This document shows positions 51,082 to 60,372 of a DNA stretch of 64,000 bases, in pieces; the stretch's first letter is position 1, and every line of letters begins with the position of its first letter. The stretch is from Streptomyces sindenensis (GTDB taxonomy: Bacteria > Actinomycetota > Actinomycetes > Streptomycetales > Streptomycetaceae). The DNA lies in contig NZ_BMSG01000014.1 in NCBI RefSeq assembly GCF_014649035.1, forward strand, positions 62,001 to 126,000, in the 5' to 3' direction. The position numbers were made by a program, and so were the translations under genes. The notes under the pieces are model-generated. The model was not told the origin of the DNA. It did not search any database and was given only the letters and a program-made list of their open reading frames with translations.

Positions 51082-51411
51082 CTGTTGCTACCCCCAGTAG
51101 CCGATCTCGTCAGTGGAGCAGCCATATGCGGGCAGCGGGCCCTGGGGGTATCGCTCTCGGCAAGGCCACGTCATGTCGTGGTCACCCCGCCCCGCCCCCC
51201 GGTACACACCCGCCCCAGGCATACGCATGCTGCTCTAGCACCCTGGCCAGAGTTAAGGATTACGTCAAGGCCGTTCCGTGCACTAGGCACCGATATGAGG
51301 GGTGTTGACGGCTATTCGGAAGCGCGACTGTGACGTATCGGGCACAGGTCCTCCCCAACGAAGCGGGCCCGGACAGATCCCCGCCCGGGCCCAACCTCCG
51401 TACCGCTGAAG
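51082..51411. other. Leader region of the LAETG gene and prfB terminator
   Basis: The 330-base gap contains the prfB hairpin at 51365–51392 and, nearer the LAETG start, an AT-richer stretch (51235–51310) with GTTAAGGATTACGTCAAGGCC that may hold its promoter, implying a long leader. No gene or known riboswitch was recognised. Confidence 0.45.
51365..51392. terminator. prfB terminator
   Basis: GGGCCCGG (51365–51372) pairs with CCGGGCCC (51385–51392) across a 12-base loop, 20 bases past the prfB stop. Confidence 0.65.
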
Positions 51412-52518
51412 CTACTTCTCCCGCTGCTTGCGCCAGCGGATACCCGCCTCGACGAAGCCGTCGATCTCGCCGTTGAAGACCGCTTCGGGGTTGCCCATCT
51501 CGAACTCCGTACGCAGGTCCTTGACCATCTGGTACGGGTGGAGGACGTACGAACGCATCTGGTTGCCCCAGGAGTTGCCGCCGTCGCCCTTGAGCGCGTT
51601 CATCTTCGCCTGCTCCTCCTGGCGGCGGCGCTCAAGGAGCTTCGCCTGGAGGACGTTCATCGCGGACGCCTTGTTCTGGATCTGCGAGCGCTCGTTCTGG
51701 CAGGAGACGACGATGCCGGTGGGCAGGTGGGTCAGACGCACCGCGGAGTCCGTGGTGTTGACGCCCTGTCCGCCGGGGCCCGAGGAGCGGTAGACGTCCA
51801 CGCGCAGCTCGGACTCGTCGATCTCGATGTGGTCGGTCTGCTCGACGACCGGGAGCACCTCGACGCCCGCGAAGGAGGTCTGGCGGCGGCCCTGGTTGTC
51901 GAAGGGCGAGATGCGGACCAGGCGGTGGGTGCCCTGCTCGACGGAGAGGGTGCCGTAGGCGTACGGGACCTGGACGGCGAAGGTGGTCGACTTGATGCCG
52001 GCCTCTTCGGCGTACGCGGTCTCGTAGACCTCGGTCTTGTAGTTGTGCTGCTCGGCCCAGCGGAGGTACATGCGCTGGAGCTTCTCCGCGAAGTCGGCGG
52101 CGTCGACGCCGCCGGCCTCGGCGCGGATGGTCACCAGGGCCTCGCGCGCGTCGTACTCGCCGGAGAGGAGCGTGCGGACCTCCATCTCGTCCAGCGCCTT
52201 CTTCACCGACTCCAGCTCGGCCTCGGCCTCGGCCTGCGCGTCGGCGTCGCCCTCGGCCTCGGCGAGCTCGAAGAGGACTTCGAGGTCGTCGATGCGGCCG
52301 CGCAGGGCCTCGGCCTTGCGGACCTCGGCCTGGAGGTGCGAAAGCTTGCTGGTGATCTTCTGGGCCGCGTCCGGGTCGTCCCACAGGGACGGTGCCGCTG
52401 CCTGCTCCTCGAGCGCGGCGATGTCCGCCCTCAGCGCATCCAGGTCCAGGACGGCCTCGATCGACCCCATGGTCGAGGAGAGGGACTTCAGCTCTTCGGA
52501 AATATCGACGACTGCCAC
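51412..52518 (-). CDS. prfB: Peptide chain release factor 2
   Basis: From GTG 52518 the protein has 368 residues. The stop-codon recognition motif is SPF (ISPFDNQGRRQTSF), specific to RF2, and the catalytic GGQ lies in SSGPGGQGVNTTDSA. The gene is read in one frame: there is no in-frame UGA with programmed frameshift near codon 26 as in many bacteria. The open frame extends upstream to 52803, but that part overlaps pkaB and is not homologous. Confidence 0.96.
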   Translation of the reverse strand: MAVVDISEELKSLSSTMGSIEAVLDLDALRADIAALEEQAAAPSLWDDPDAAQKITSKLSHLQAEVRKAEALRGRIDDLEVLFELAEAEGDADAQAEAEAELESVKKALDEMEVRTLLSGEYDAREALVTIRAEAGGVDAADFAEKLQRMYLRWAEQHNYKTEVYETAYAEEAGIKSTTFAVQVPYAYGTLSVEQGTHRLVRISPFDNQGRRQTSFAGVEVLPVVEQTDHIEIDESELRVDVYRSSGPGGQGVNTTDSAVRLTHLPTGIVVSCQNERSQIQNKASAMNVLQAKLLERRRQEEQAKMNALKGDGGNSWGNQMRSYVLHPYQMVKDLRTEFEMGNPEAVFNGEIDGFVEAGIRWRKQREK

Positions 52519-52600
52519 GGGTCCAGCGTAACGGCTGGGCGGATGAAGCTTGCCCTCACCCGGGAACCGGCCCGGAAACCGGCCCGGGGCGGGGGTGCGC

Positions 52601-53845
52601 TCACGGGGTCGCCGGGGCCGAGTTCTCGCTGTCCTGGGGCGCTCCGTCCCCGTCGCCGCCACCGGCGGCCAGCCACCCGCCGACCGCGACGGCCGCGCAG
52701 AGCAGCACGGCGGCGGCACCCAGGGTGATGCGGCGCTTACGGACGGCCGCCGCCTTGTTCCGGGCGGAGCCGGGGCGGGGCTTCCCCGGGGCGCGGGGGG
52801 CACGCGCCGTACCGAGGGGGCCGCCCGCCAGCTCGTCCGGGGCCGGGACGCGCATGCTGGTGTGGGTGTCCCGGTTGGAGTCGGGGGCGGAGCCGGGTAC
52901 CAGCGGGACCGCGCCGCGGCGGCGGGGCTCGTCGGCGGCCGGGGTGTACTGCTGCTCGTCGTAGGCCGGGGCCTGCTCGCTCTCCTCCGGGCCCGGCTCG
53001 TCCACCTCCAGCGGCGGTATCCCCGCCAGCAGGGGCAGCAGGTCGCGCAGCCGTACGGCCAGCTCCGAGGCGCGCAGCCGGGAGGCGGGGGCCTTGGCCA
53101 GGCACTGGACCAGCAGCTGCCAGAGCTCCTCGGGGATGCCGGGGAGCGGGACGACGGTCTCGGTCACGTGGCGGCGCAGGACCGCGCCGGGATGGCCGCC
53201 GCCGAAGGGGGTGAACCCGGCGAGCAGCTCGTACAGCACGGTCGCGAGCGCGTAGATGTCGACGGCGGCGCGCGGCGGGAGGCCCTCGACGATCTCGGGG
53301 GCCAGGTAGTCCGGCGTACCGATGATCTTCGTGGCCTTGGTGCGGCGCGGGGTGTCGATCAGCTTGGCGACGCCGAAGTCGGTGAGCAGTGCGGGGTGCG
53401 CGCCGCCGGGGCCGAGCGGGCCCTCCATGTCCAGCAGGATGTTCTCCGGCTTGACGTCCCGGTGGACGATCTGGGCCTTGTGCGCGGCGGCCAGCCCGTC
53501 GGCGACGTCCGCGATGATCGCGACGGCCGCCTCGGGGGCGAGGCGGCGCTCGCGGTCCAGGCGGGTGCGCAGATCGGTGCCGCGTACGAGGGTCATGACC
53601 AGCGCAAGGTCGTTGCCGTCCACGACGAGGTCCCGGACGGCGACCACGTGCGGATGGTCGAGTCCGAGCAGGGCGGTGCGCTCCTGTACGAAGCGGCCCA
53701 CGAGCTCCTGGTCGGACGCGAGGTCCTCACGGAGCAGCTTGATGGCGACCGGGCCCTCGGGCCCCTCGCCGAGCCATACCGTGCCGGCGCTGCCGCGCCC
53801 CAGGATCTGGTGGGCCGTGTACCGGCTGCCGATATTCCGTGCCAA
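52601..53845 (-). CDS. pkaB: Transmembrane serine/threonine kinase PkaB
   Basis: A TTG start at 53845, six bases after GGGAG, gives 414 residues, near the 417 recalled for S. coelicolor PkaB; an in-frame TTG at 53887 is the alternative. The kinase domain spans about 8–270, with LGRGSAGTVW, VAIKLL, HRDVKPENIL, TDFGVAKL and LAPEIVEG all intact. A Pro/Glu-rich linker leads to one membrane helix (RITLGAAAVLLCAAVAVGGW) and a short outside tail of about 25 residues, too small for a PASTA sensor. It lies 82 bases upstream of prfB and follows pkaA. Confidence 0.87.
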   Translation of the reverse strand: MARNIGSRYTAHQILGRGSAGTVWLGEGPEGPVAIKLLREDLASDQELVGRFVQERTALLGLDHPHVVAVRDLVVDGNDLALVMTLVRGTDLRTRLDRERRLAPEAAVAIIADVADGLAAAHKAQIVHRDVKPENILLDMEGPLGPGGAHPALLTDFGVAKLIDTPRRTKATKIIGTPDYLAPEIVEGLPPRAAVDIYALATVLYELLAGFTPFGGGHPGAVLRRHVTETVVPLPGIPEELWQLLVQCLAKAPASRLRASELAVRLRDLLPLLAGIPPLEVDEPGPEESEQAPAYDEQQYTPAADEPRRRGAVPLVPGSAPDSNRDTHTSMRVPAPDELAGGPLGTARAPRAPGKPRPGSARNKAAAVRKRRITLGAAAVLLCAAVAVGGWLAAGGGDGDGAPQDSENSAPATP

Positions 53846-53936
53846 GACTGCTCCCTCAGCGGCTGGCGGTGGACCCCCGGTCGACAAAGTTACGCGGCGT
53901 CCGGGGTGTCACGCGCCCAGGATGGCACCGACCTTC

Positions 53937-53967
53937 ACTTCTCCGGGCGGAATGGGCCCGGAGAAGT
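53937..53967. terminator. Hairpin between pkaA and pkaB
   Basis: ACTTCTCCGGGC (53937–53948) pairs with 53956–53967 across a 7-base loop, 150 bases past the pkaA stop and 92 bases before the pkaB start. It may terminate or attenuate transcription into pkaB. GTCGACAAAG occurs on both sides (53879–53888 and 53966–53975). Confidence 0.5.
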
Positions 53968-53990
53968 CGACAAAGAGACAACATTGCGGG

Positions 53991-54115
53991 TCAGGACCGG
54001 TTGTGAGTCAGGACCGGTTGCGGGCCAGGACCCGGTTGACGGGCCGGGCCGGGCCGCACCGGGTCCTTCGGCGTACGGAGCGGGGCTCGGCCGCACCGGG
54101 TCCTTCGGCGTACGG
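53991..54115. repeat. Direct repeats between pkaA and pkaB
   Basis: TCAGGACCGGTTG occurs at 53991–54003 and 54008–54020 with a third degenerate copy from about 54025. A 26-base unit starting GCCGCACCGGGTCCTTCGG occurs exactly at 54053–54078 and 54090–54115, 37 bases apart. The block ends at the pkaA stop codon. No regulatory function is evident. Confidence 0.75.
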
Positions 54116-54116
54116 G

Positions 54117-55796
54117 TCAGGCGCCGCCCGAGCTTCCGGTGCTGTCGCCGAGCTCGGAGAGCCAGTCGGAGACCTTGCCGATCCCGTCGCCGATCGCTTC
54201 CCAGTAGCCCTTGCCCTGGGCGACCCAGTCCTGGAGCGGGGTCAGCTCCCAGATCAGCCAGCCGGCGACGATCAGGAGGACCAGGGTGAACAGACAGCCC
54301 TTGAGGCAGCCGAGCCCGGGGATGCGCATCGGGTTGGCGCTGCGCTGCCGCGGCGGACGCGGCTCGCGCGGCGGCCGGGCGGCCGGCTGCTGGGGCTGCG
54401 GGGGCGCGTACTGCTGCCGCTGTGGCTGCTGCGGCTGCTGGTAGCGCTGCGGCTGTTGTTGCTGCTGTTGGTACGGGTACTGCTGCTGGAGCGGCTGCTG
54501 CCTGCGCTGCGCGGGCTGCTGCTGCCGCTGGGGAGGCTGCTGCGGCGGCGGCTGCTGGCGTTGGGGGCGGCGGCGCAGCGGGTCCTGGCTCGGGTCCAGG
54601 TACTGCACCTGGGTCTGCTCGTTGCGGTCGCGGGCCGCCTGGAGCTGCGACTGCCAGGGGTGCGGGCCGTCCGGCTGCGGCGGCCCGTCGGGGTGCTGCG
54701 GCACGGGCGGCATGACGGCGGTCGGGTCGGCGTGGCCCTGGCTGCCGCCCGGGCCCTGCCCCGGCCCGCCGGGCCCGGTCTGCGGGAGCACGCTGGTGGC
54801 CGCGGCGGGGTCGTAGGAGCCCGCGTTGCTCGGCAGCACCTGCGTGGGGTCGGCCGCGCCGGGGGTGTCCGGGACGGCCGTGGGCGCCGGGTCGGGGGCG
54901 AGCAGGGCGCCCACCCCTTCGGCGGCGGCGATCTGGGCGGACGTCGCGTGGACGCCGACGCCCGAGGCGACCGTACGCAGACCGCGGGCCAGGTTCTCGG
55001 CACTGGGCCGCCGGTCCGGGTCCTTGCTCAGGCAGCGCTCTATGACCGTCCACAGCGGTCCGGGGACGGTGGAGGGCCGGCGGGGCTCCTCGCTGAGGTG
55101 CCGGTGCAGGACTTCGAGTGCGGTGCCCCCGGCGAACGGCGGACGGCCGGTGACCAGCTCGTACAGCAGGATGCCGGCGCCGTAGATGTCGACGGCGGAG
55201 GTCTGCGGGCGGCCCTCGGCGGACTCCGGGGCCACATAGGCGGGCGTGCCGACGAACTCGTGGGTCCGGGTCAGCCCCGGGGAGTCCGCCAGCCGCGCGA
55301 TGCCGAAGTCGGTGAGCATCGGGGTCATGCCGCCGTCGCGCTCGTCGAGGAGCACGTTGGCGGGCTTGAGGTCGCGGTGGACGACGCCGTCGGCGTGGCT
55401 GGCGGCGAGCGCGTCCGCGATCTGCGCGGTGAGCAGGGCGGCGGCGACCGGGGTGAGCGGGCCGTTCTCGCGGAGGTAGCGGTGCAGGTCGGGGCCGTCG
55501 ATCAGGTCCATCACCAGGGCGAGGAGATCGCCCTCGACGACGAGGTCGCGGGTGCGCACGATGTTCGGGTGCGTGAGCCGCAGCAGGACCGAGCGCTCCC
55601 GCAGGAACCGCATCACCACGTCGGCGTCGTTGGCCAGCTCCTCCTTGAGGACCTTGATGGCCACGGTCTCGCCGGGCTGACCCGCGACGGCTGCCTCGGC
55701 GCCCGCGGTCTCCCGCTGGCGGGCTCGCCAGACGGTGCCCGTGGCGCCGCGCCCGAGCGGCTCCTCGAGCAGGTACTTGCTGCCTACCGGCCGCAC
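54117..55796 (-). CDS. pkaA: Transmembrane serine/threonine kinase PkaA
   Basis: From GTG 55796 (AGGGAG eight bases upstream) the protein has 559 residues. The kinase domain (about 5–275) has LGRGATGTVW, VAIKVLKEE, HRDLKPANVLL, TDFGIARLAD and VAPESAEG. A 200-residue linker becomes Gln/Pro-rich (RRQQPLQQQYPYQQQQQQPQ), followed by a basic patch, one membrane helix (CLFTLVLLIVAGWLIWELT) and about 40 outside residues. S. coelicolor PkaA/PkaB are the same tandem pair. The Gln tract may vary in length. It is divergent from the FHA/EssC-like gene, a likely substrate. Confidence 0.87.
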   Translation of the reverse strand: MRPVGSKYLLEEPLGRGATGTVWRARQRETAGAEAAVAGQPGETVAIKVLKEELANDADVVMRFLRERSVLLRLTHPNIVRTRDLVVEGDLLALVMDLIDGPDLHRYLRENGPLTPVAAALLTAQIADALAASHADGVVHRDLKPANVLLDERDGGMTPMLTDFGIARLADSPGLTRTHEFVGTPAYVAPESAEGRPQTSAVDIYGAGILLYELVTGRPPFAGGTALEVLHRHLSEEPRRPSTVPGPLWTVIERCLSKDPDRRPSAENLARGLRTVASGVGVHATSAQIAAAEGVGALLAPDPAPTAVPDTPGAADPTQVLPSNAGSYDPAAATSVLPQTGPGGPGQGPGGSQGHADPTAVMPPVPQHPDGPPQPDGPHPWQSQLQAARDRNEQTQVQYLDPSQDPLRRRPQRQQPPPQQPPQRQQQPAQRRQQPLQQQYPYQQQQQQPQRYQQPQQPQRQQYAPPQPQQPAARPPREPRPPRQRSANPMRIPGLGCLKGCLFTLVLLIVAGWLIWELTPLQDWVAQGKGYWEAIGDGIGKVSDWLSELGDSTGSSGGA

Positions 55797-56267
55797 GTCA
55801 TGCGCTCCCTGCTGATCGTGGCTTGCGGTCCCCCCGGCCCGCCCGAATGTTCCGGCCCACTGTAATGCCGCCGAACGGGGCACCGGGGGCTCACGTTTCG
55901 AGGGAAGACGCGGAGACCGGGCGGAAGGTTGCCGGACAGCTGATCACAGGACGGTCAGACGTTCGGAAATCCGGCGCGTGCTGCCGCCCGGCGTGCGGCG
56001 GATAACTCCCGGCAAACCCTCCGAGCGGCGGGATCCGGACGCAAGCAGGCACTTTTGCGCCCACAGCCGACCATTCAAGATCATTTAAAGGTGACCGCCG
56101 GGCGTGTTGTCAGTGGCAGGTGCGAGGATGCCTCCAGCACGGATCTGTGGGCTCGGAGTCCCACGGTCCGTGACGACCTGTACGGACGACGTGTCCGTGC
56201 CGGGTGGGGGGAATCACCGGGCGTCTCCCCTGCCGGGCACCCCGCGCAGAAGGGACCGCTGACGGCG
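55797..56267. other. Divergent promoter region of pkaA and the FHA/EssC-like gene
   Basis: This 471-base region has no gene with a credible start. Around 56070–56095 a local AT-rich word (CAAGATCATTTAAAGGTGACC) stands out and could be a promoter element for the plus-strand gene. The frame of the FHA gene is open back to 56055 but without domain features. Confidence 0.5.
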
Positions 56268-59200
56268 ATGCAGATCCGGCTGACCGTCCTCGCGCCGCGC
56301 AGCGGCCAGACCCCGGCGCGCACCTGCGACGTGCTCGTGACCGCACCCGCCGGGACGGCGCTGGCCGCCGTGGCCTCCCAGCTGGCCGCCGCCGTGTCGG
56401 GACCCGAGAGCTCCCAGGGCGGTGGGGCGGTCGTGCTCTTCGCCGGGCGGGACCGGCTGGACGGCCACCGCATCGCGCTGGGGGAGCCGCCCCTGGTGGA
56501 CGGCGCGGTCCTCTCGCTCCAGGTCCCCGGCGAGGACGAGGCGACGGACGACGCCGTTCCGGCCCAGCTCCATGTGGTCGCGGGCCCCGACGCGGGCGGT
56601 GTCCACCTGCTGCACGGCGGGCAGATCAGGATCGGCCGGTCCGCCGACGCGGACGTTCCGCTCGACGACCCGGACGTCTCCCGGCTGCACTGCGCGGTGT
56701 CGGTCGCCGACGACGGCCGGGTCTCGGTCGCCGACCTCGGTTCGACGAACGGCACCTCGCTGGACGGCGTCGAGGTGCGGGAGCGGCCGGTCCGCCTCAC
56801 TCCCGGCGCGCTGCTGCGGCTCGGCGAATCCACGCTCCGCCTCACCTCGGGCTCCCGTCCGACGACGCTGCCGACCGCCCCGGACGGGGAGGGGCACCTG
56901 CGGGTGACCCGCGCCGAGACGGGGGCGGCCGCCCCGGACCGGGGCACGGGCGCGCCCCTCGCCGCACGCGCCCTTGACCACGGCGGCCAGGGCCCCGGCC
57001 CCGCGTACGGCGCGCCCGCCGCATCCCCCTTCGCCTCCGCGGGGCCCTCCGGGGCGTACGGGGACCCGGAGCCGTCCTTCGACGAGGCGGCCCCCTGGCC
57101 GGAGCACGCCGAGGCCGGTCCCGGCGCGTACGCGGGCGGCGGCGCCCACGCCCGCGGCGAGGAGTTCGCCGAGGCTCCGGCGCCCCGGCGCGGCATAGGG
57201 GCCTGGGCCAGGCGGCTCAAAGGCGGCGCGAAGGGCGAGCGGACAGCGCGCCCGGCGGCCGGAGCCGGAGCCGGCGAGCAGGCCGACGCGCACGGGTCTG
57301 CCGGTACCCCGGCCGCCCCGGGCACCCGGGCGGCGTACGGATCATCGCCGTACGGAACCGGTGCCCACGACACCGGGGCGCGGGGCCCCGGCGGACACGG
57401 CTCCGGCGCGGGTTCCTCCGGCGTTCCGGGCGGCGGGTCCGCCGATCCGGCCGGCGGGCCGTCCGGGGCCGCGCACCTCGCCTCACCGGCCTCCCCCGGC
57501 TCCCCCTTCTCCGCCCTGCCCTCCGCCCCCGAGGGCACCTGGCCGGACCCCGCGGCCGTGCTGCTGACCGCGCTCGGCCCCGGGCCCCGGCTCTGGGAGC
57601 GCCACCCGAGCCACCCGGAGGCCCTGGTGGTGCGGCTCGGCACGACCGACCGGGCCGAGGTGCCCGCCGTGCCGGTGACCGTGGGGCTGCGGGAGGCCGG
57701 TTCGCTCGGGCTCGCCGGTCCGCGCGCCCGGCTGGCGGGTCTGGCCCGCGCGACGGTGGCGCAGCTCGCCGCGCTGCACTCCCCGTTCGACCTGGAGATC
57801 GTCCTGATCTCCACGGACCGGTCCCGCACGCTGGAGGAGCGGCGGCGCGAGTGGTCCTGGCTGGGGTGGCTGCCGCATCTGCGCCCGACGCACGGGCAGG
57901 ACTGCCGGCTGCTCCTCGCGTACGACCGTGAGCAGGCGGAGGCCCGCGCGGCCGAGCTGGTGCGCCGCCTCGACGAGGGCCCCCTCGGTCACGGCTGGCC
58001 GCATCTGGACCGGGCGGCGGTGGCCGAGGCCGCCCGCGCCCACGCGGGCCCGCACACGGTGGTCGTCCTGGACGGCGACCCGGGTACGGCGTTCCTGCGC
58101 GAGTCCACGGCGCGGCTGGCCGGGGCGGGCGCGGCGGCCGGGATCCATCTGATCTGCCTGGCCGAGACCCCGGCCGCCTCCCCCACCTCGCCGGTGGCCG
58201 CGACGTACGAGGCCGCCTGCCGCGGCTCCATCGCCTTCCGGGAGTGCGGGGCCGTCGCGATGCTGAGCGGCGACGTCGCCACGGCGTTGCGCCTGCTGCG
58301 TACGGCGGGCGGACAGGCCGCGGGGCACGGGACGGTGGCCGCGGTGGACGCGGTGTCGGCGGCCTGGGCCGAGCGGTTCGGGCGGGCGCTCGCCCCGCTG
58401 CGCGAGGAGGGCTCGGCCGCGCTGGCGGGCCGGCCGACGACCGCGGCGCTGCCGCCGTCCGCCCGGCTGCTGGACGAGCTGGGGCTGGCCCGCGCCACCC
58501 CGGCGTCACTGATGGCCCGCTGGGCGTCCACGGCGGAGGCCCAGCCGGGCGCTTCGGCACCCCGGGCGGCCGCCGCCCCCCAGCCCCGCACCGAACTGGA
58601 CAGCCCCAACTCCGGGCGCACCCTCAGCGCGGGCCCGCGCGTCGGTCCCCAGCGCACGGCGGCCTCCCCGCACCACGACTCCGGCCGCACGCCGTACCCG
58701 GCCGCGGGAGCCCCCGACCCGGACCGCACCCCGTACCCGCCACTGGCCTCCAGGGACTCCGGCCGCACGCCCTACCCCCCGCCGGAATCCCGCGACTCCG
58801 GCCGTACGCCCTACCCCTCGCCGGAAACCCGCGACTCCGGCCGCACGCCCCACCCCTCGCTGGAATCCCGCGACTCCGGCCGTACGCCCTACCCCTCGCC
58901 GGAAACCCGCGACTCCGGCCGCACGCCCTACCCGCCCCTGAACTCCCGCGACTCCGAGCGCACGCCGCACCTGGGCGCCCAGCGTTCCGGACCGGGGCGC
59001 GGCGCGGCGAACGGCTCCGGCTCCGAGGCGGGCGTCGGTGCACGGGAGCGGGGCGAAGCCGTCACTCCGGCGTCCGGCTCCGGTTCCGGCGGGGCCGCCC
59101 CCGTCCACGCCGGTCGGCCCGTCCTCGTGCTCGGGGCCGGCCCCCGGGGCCCGCTCAGCGTCGATCTCGCCGACGAGGGCCCGCACCTGCTGATCGAGGG

Positions 59201-60173
59201 CCCTCCGGGCAGCGGCCGCACGGAGCTGCTCCGGGCCGTCGCCGCCTCGCTCGCCTCCGCGGCCCGGCCCGACCGGCTCGGCATCCTCCTCGTCGACGGC
59301 TCCGGCGGCGAACAGGGCGAGCGCGGCGAGGGCCTGCTCCCCTGTACGGAGCTGCCGCATGTCTTCACCCACCTCGTGGCGTCCGACCCGGTCCGGATGC
59401 GGGAGTTCGCGCAGGCGCTCGGCGGCGAGCTGAAGCGGCGCGCCGAGCTGCTCGGCGAGCTGGACTTCGCGGCCTGGCACGAGCGCCACGGGCAGCAGGA
59501 GACCCAGCGGGGCTCCGGCCCCCGCGTCGTGGGCCAGCGTCCGCCGAGCGGCGCCGAGCACCGGGGCGATCTGGACTCCCCGGCCAGCGGCACCCTGCGG
59601 CTGCGCCCGGCCGCCGCGCGGTCGGCGGACCCGGGCCCGTCCCCGCTGCCCCGCCTCGTCGTCCTCGCCGACGACTTCGACGCGCTGGTCGCCCCGGCGC
59701 TCGGCTCCCCCGGCCGGCCCGCCGCCGGTTCGGTGGTGCGGGCGCTGGAGGCCGTGGCCCGGGACGGCGGGCGGCTCGGGGTGCACCTGGTCGCCACCTC
59801 CGCGCGCCCCGACCGCACCGAGGACACCGAACTGGCCCGGGGCGCCCGGCTGCGCATCGTGCTGGACGCCCCGGTGCTGCCGCCGTCCCCGGACGAACCG
59901 GCCCCCGGCCGGGGCAGGCTGGGGCACCCGGACGGCCGGGTGACGCCGTTCCAGGGCGGCAGGGTCACCGGCCGCATCCCGCGTACGGCGACACTCCGGC
60001 CGACGGTCGTCCCGCTGGAGTGGGAGCGGATGGGCGATCCGCCGACCCGGCGCCCGGTCCGGGAGCTGGGCAACGGGCCGACCGACCTCGCGCTGCTCGC
60101 CAGCGCCCTGGAGCGCGCGGCCCGCTCGGTGAACGCCGAACGGCTGCCCGCGCTGGTCCCGTTCACCACCTGA
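56268..60173 (+). CDS. FHA-domain FtsK/EssC-like protein with RTPYP repeats
   Basis: From ATG 56268 the protein has 1301 residues. A ubiquitin-like N-terminal segment (about 1–88) precedes an FHA domain (about 112–185: IRIGRSADADVPLDD, SRLHCAVS, DLGSTNGTSLDG). A 240-residue Gly/Pro/Ala linker leads to an EssC/EccC-like region (about 430–760; LWERHPSHPEALVVRLGT, LAALHSPFDLEIVLIS). A repeat tract (about 800–903) has five to seven DSGRTPYPxxxSR units, then an FtsK-type ATPase (about 950–1290). Walker A reads GPPGSGRT with Arg984 for Lys; Walker B is ILLVDGSGG. No membrane helix is evident. It is divergent from pkaA. Confidence 0.8.
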   Translation: MQIRLTVLAPRSGQTPARTCDVLVTAPAGTALAAVASQLAAAVSGPESSQGGGAVVLFAGRDRLDGHRIALGEPPLVDGAVLSLQVPGEDEATDDAVPAQLHVVAGPDAGGVHLLHGGQIRIGRSADADVPLDDPDVSRLHCAVSVADDGRVSVADLGSTNGTSLDGVEVRERPVRLTPGALLRLGESTLRLTSGSRPTTLPTAPDGEGHLRVTRAETGAAAPDRGTGAPLAARALDHGGQGPGPAYGAPAASPFASAGPSGAYGDPEPSFDEAAPWPEHAEAGPGAYAGGGAHARGEEFAEAPAPRRGIGAWARRLKGGAKGERTARPAAGAGAGEQADAHGSAGTPAAPGTRAAYGSSPYGTGAHDTGARGPGGHGSGAGSSGVPGGGSADPAGGPSGAAHLASPASPGSPFSALPSAPEGTWPDPAAVLLTALGPGPRLWERHPSHPEALVVRLGTTDRAEVPAVPVTVGLREAGSLGLAGPRARLAGLARATVAQLAALHSPFDLEIVLISTDRSRTLEERRREWSWLGWLPHLRPTHGQDCRLLLAYDREQAEARAAELVRRLDEGPLGHGWPHLDRAAVAEAARAHAGPHTVVVLDGDPGTAFLRESTARLAGAGAAAGIHLICLAETPAASPTSPVAATYEAACRGSIAFRECGAVAMLSGDVATALRLLRTAGGQAAGHGTVAAVDAVSAAWAERFGRALAPLREEGSAALAGRPTTAALPPSARLLDELGLARATPASLMARWASTAEAQPGASAPRAAAAPQPRTELDSPNSGRTLSAGPRVGPQRTAASPHHDSGRTPYPAAGAPDPDRTPYPPLASRDSGRTPYPPPESRDSGRTPYPSPETRDSGRTPHPSLESRDSGRTPYPSPETRDSGRTPYPPLNSRDSERTPHLGAQRSGPGRGAANGSGSEAGVGARERGEAVTPASGSGSGGAAPVHAGRPVLVLGAGPRGPLSVDLADEGPHLLIEGPPGSGRTELLRAVAASLASAARPDRLGILLVDGSGGEQGERGEGLLPCTELPHVFTHLVASDPVRMREFAQALGGELKRRAELLGELDFAAWHERHGQQETQRGSGPRVVGQRPPSGAEHRGDLDSPASGTLRLRPAAARSADPGPSPLPRLVVLADDFDALVAPALGSPGRPAAGSVVRALEAVARDGGRLGVHLVATSARPDRTEDTELARGARLRIVLDAPVLPPSPDEPAPGRGRLGHPDGRVTPFQGGRVTGRIPRTATLRPTVVPLEWERMGDPPTRRPVRELGNGPTDLALLASALERAARSVNAERLPALVPFTT
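58669..58975 (+). repeat. 39-bp tandem repeats encoding DSGRTPYP units
   Basis: Within the FHA/EssC-like gene, a 13-codon unit (DSGRTPYPSPETR and variants) recurs five times in register at about 58757–58952 with degenerate copies on both sides. Each unit carries one Thr-Pro and two Ser/Thr near basic residues. Confidence 0.85.
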
Positions 60174-60372
60174 ACCCGCGGGGACGGCTCACCCGCCCCG
60201 GGGGCAGGCTTCCGACATGCCCTGACATGACGTCACGAGGCGATCACGATAGGCCTGTTGGGGCCACCGGCGGTATTGCGGGGCCCGTGCGCCGGGCGTA
60301 GGACTGTGCGCACGGACGACGCGGTCCGGGCATGTGACGTGGCCGGGCGCGCAGGAAAGAAACGGGGCAGGA

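Noticed and set aside
52518..52803. Extended N-terminus of prfB with programmed frameshift
   Set aside because: The RF2 frame is continuous from GTG 52518, and the upstream extension overlaps pkaB coding sequence.
53322..55865. Plus-strand frame opposite pkaA and pkaB
   Set aside because: Leu/Arg/Gly-rich shadow; the kinase motifs on the minus strand are complete.
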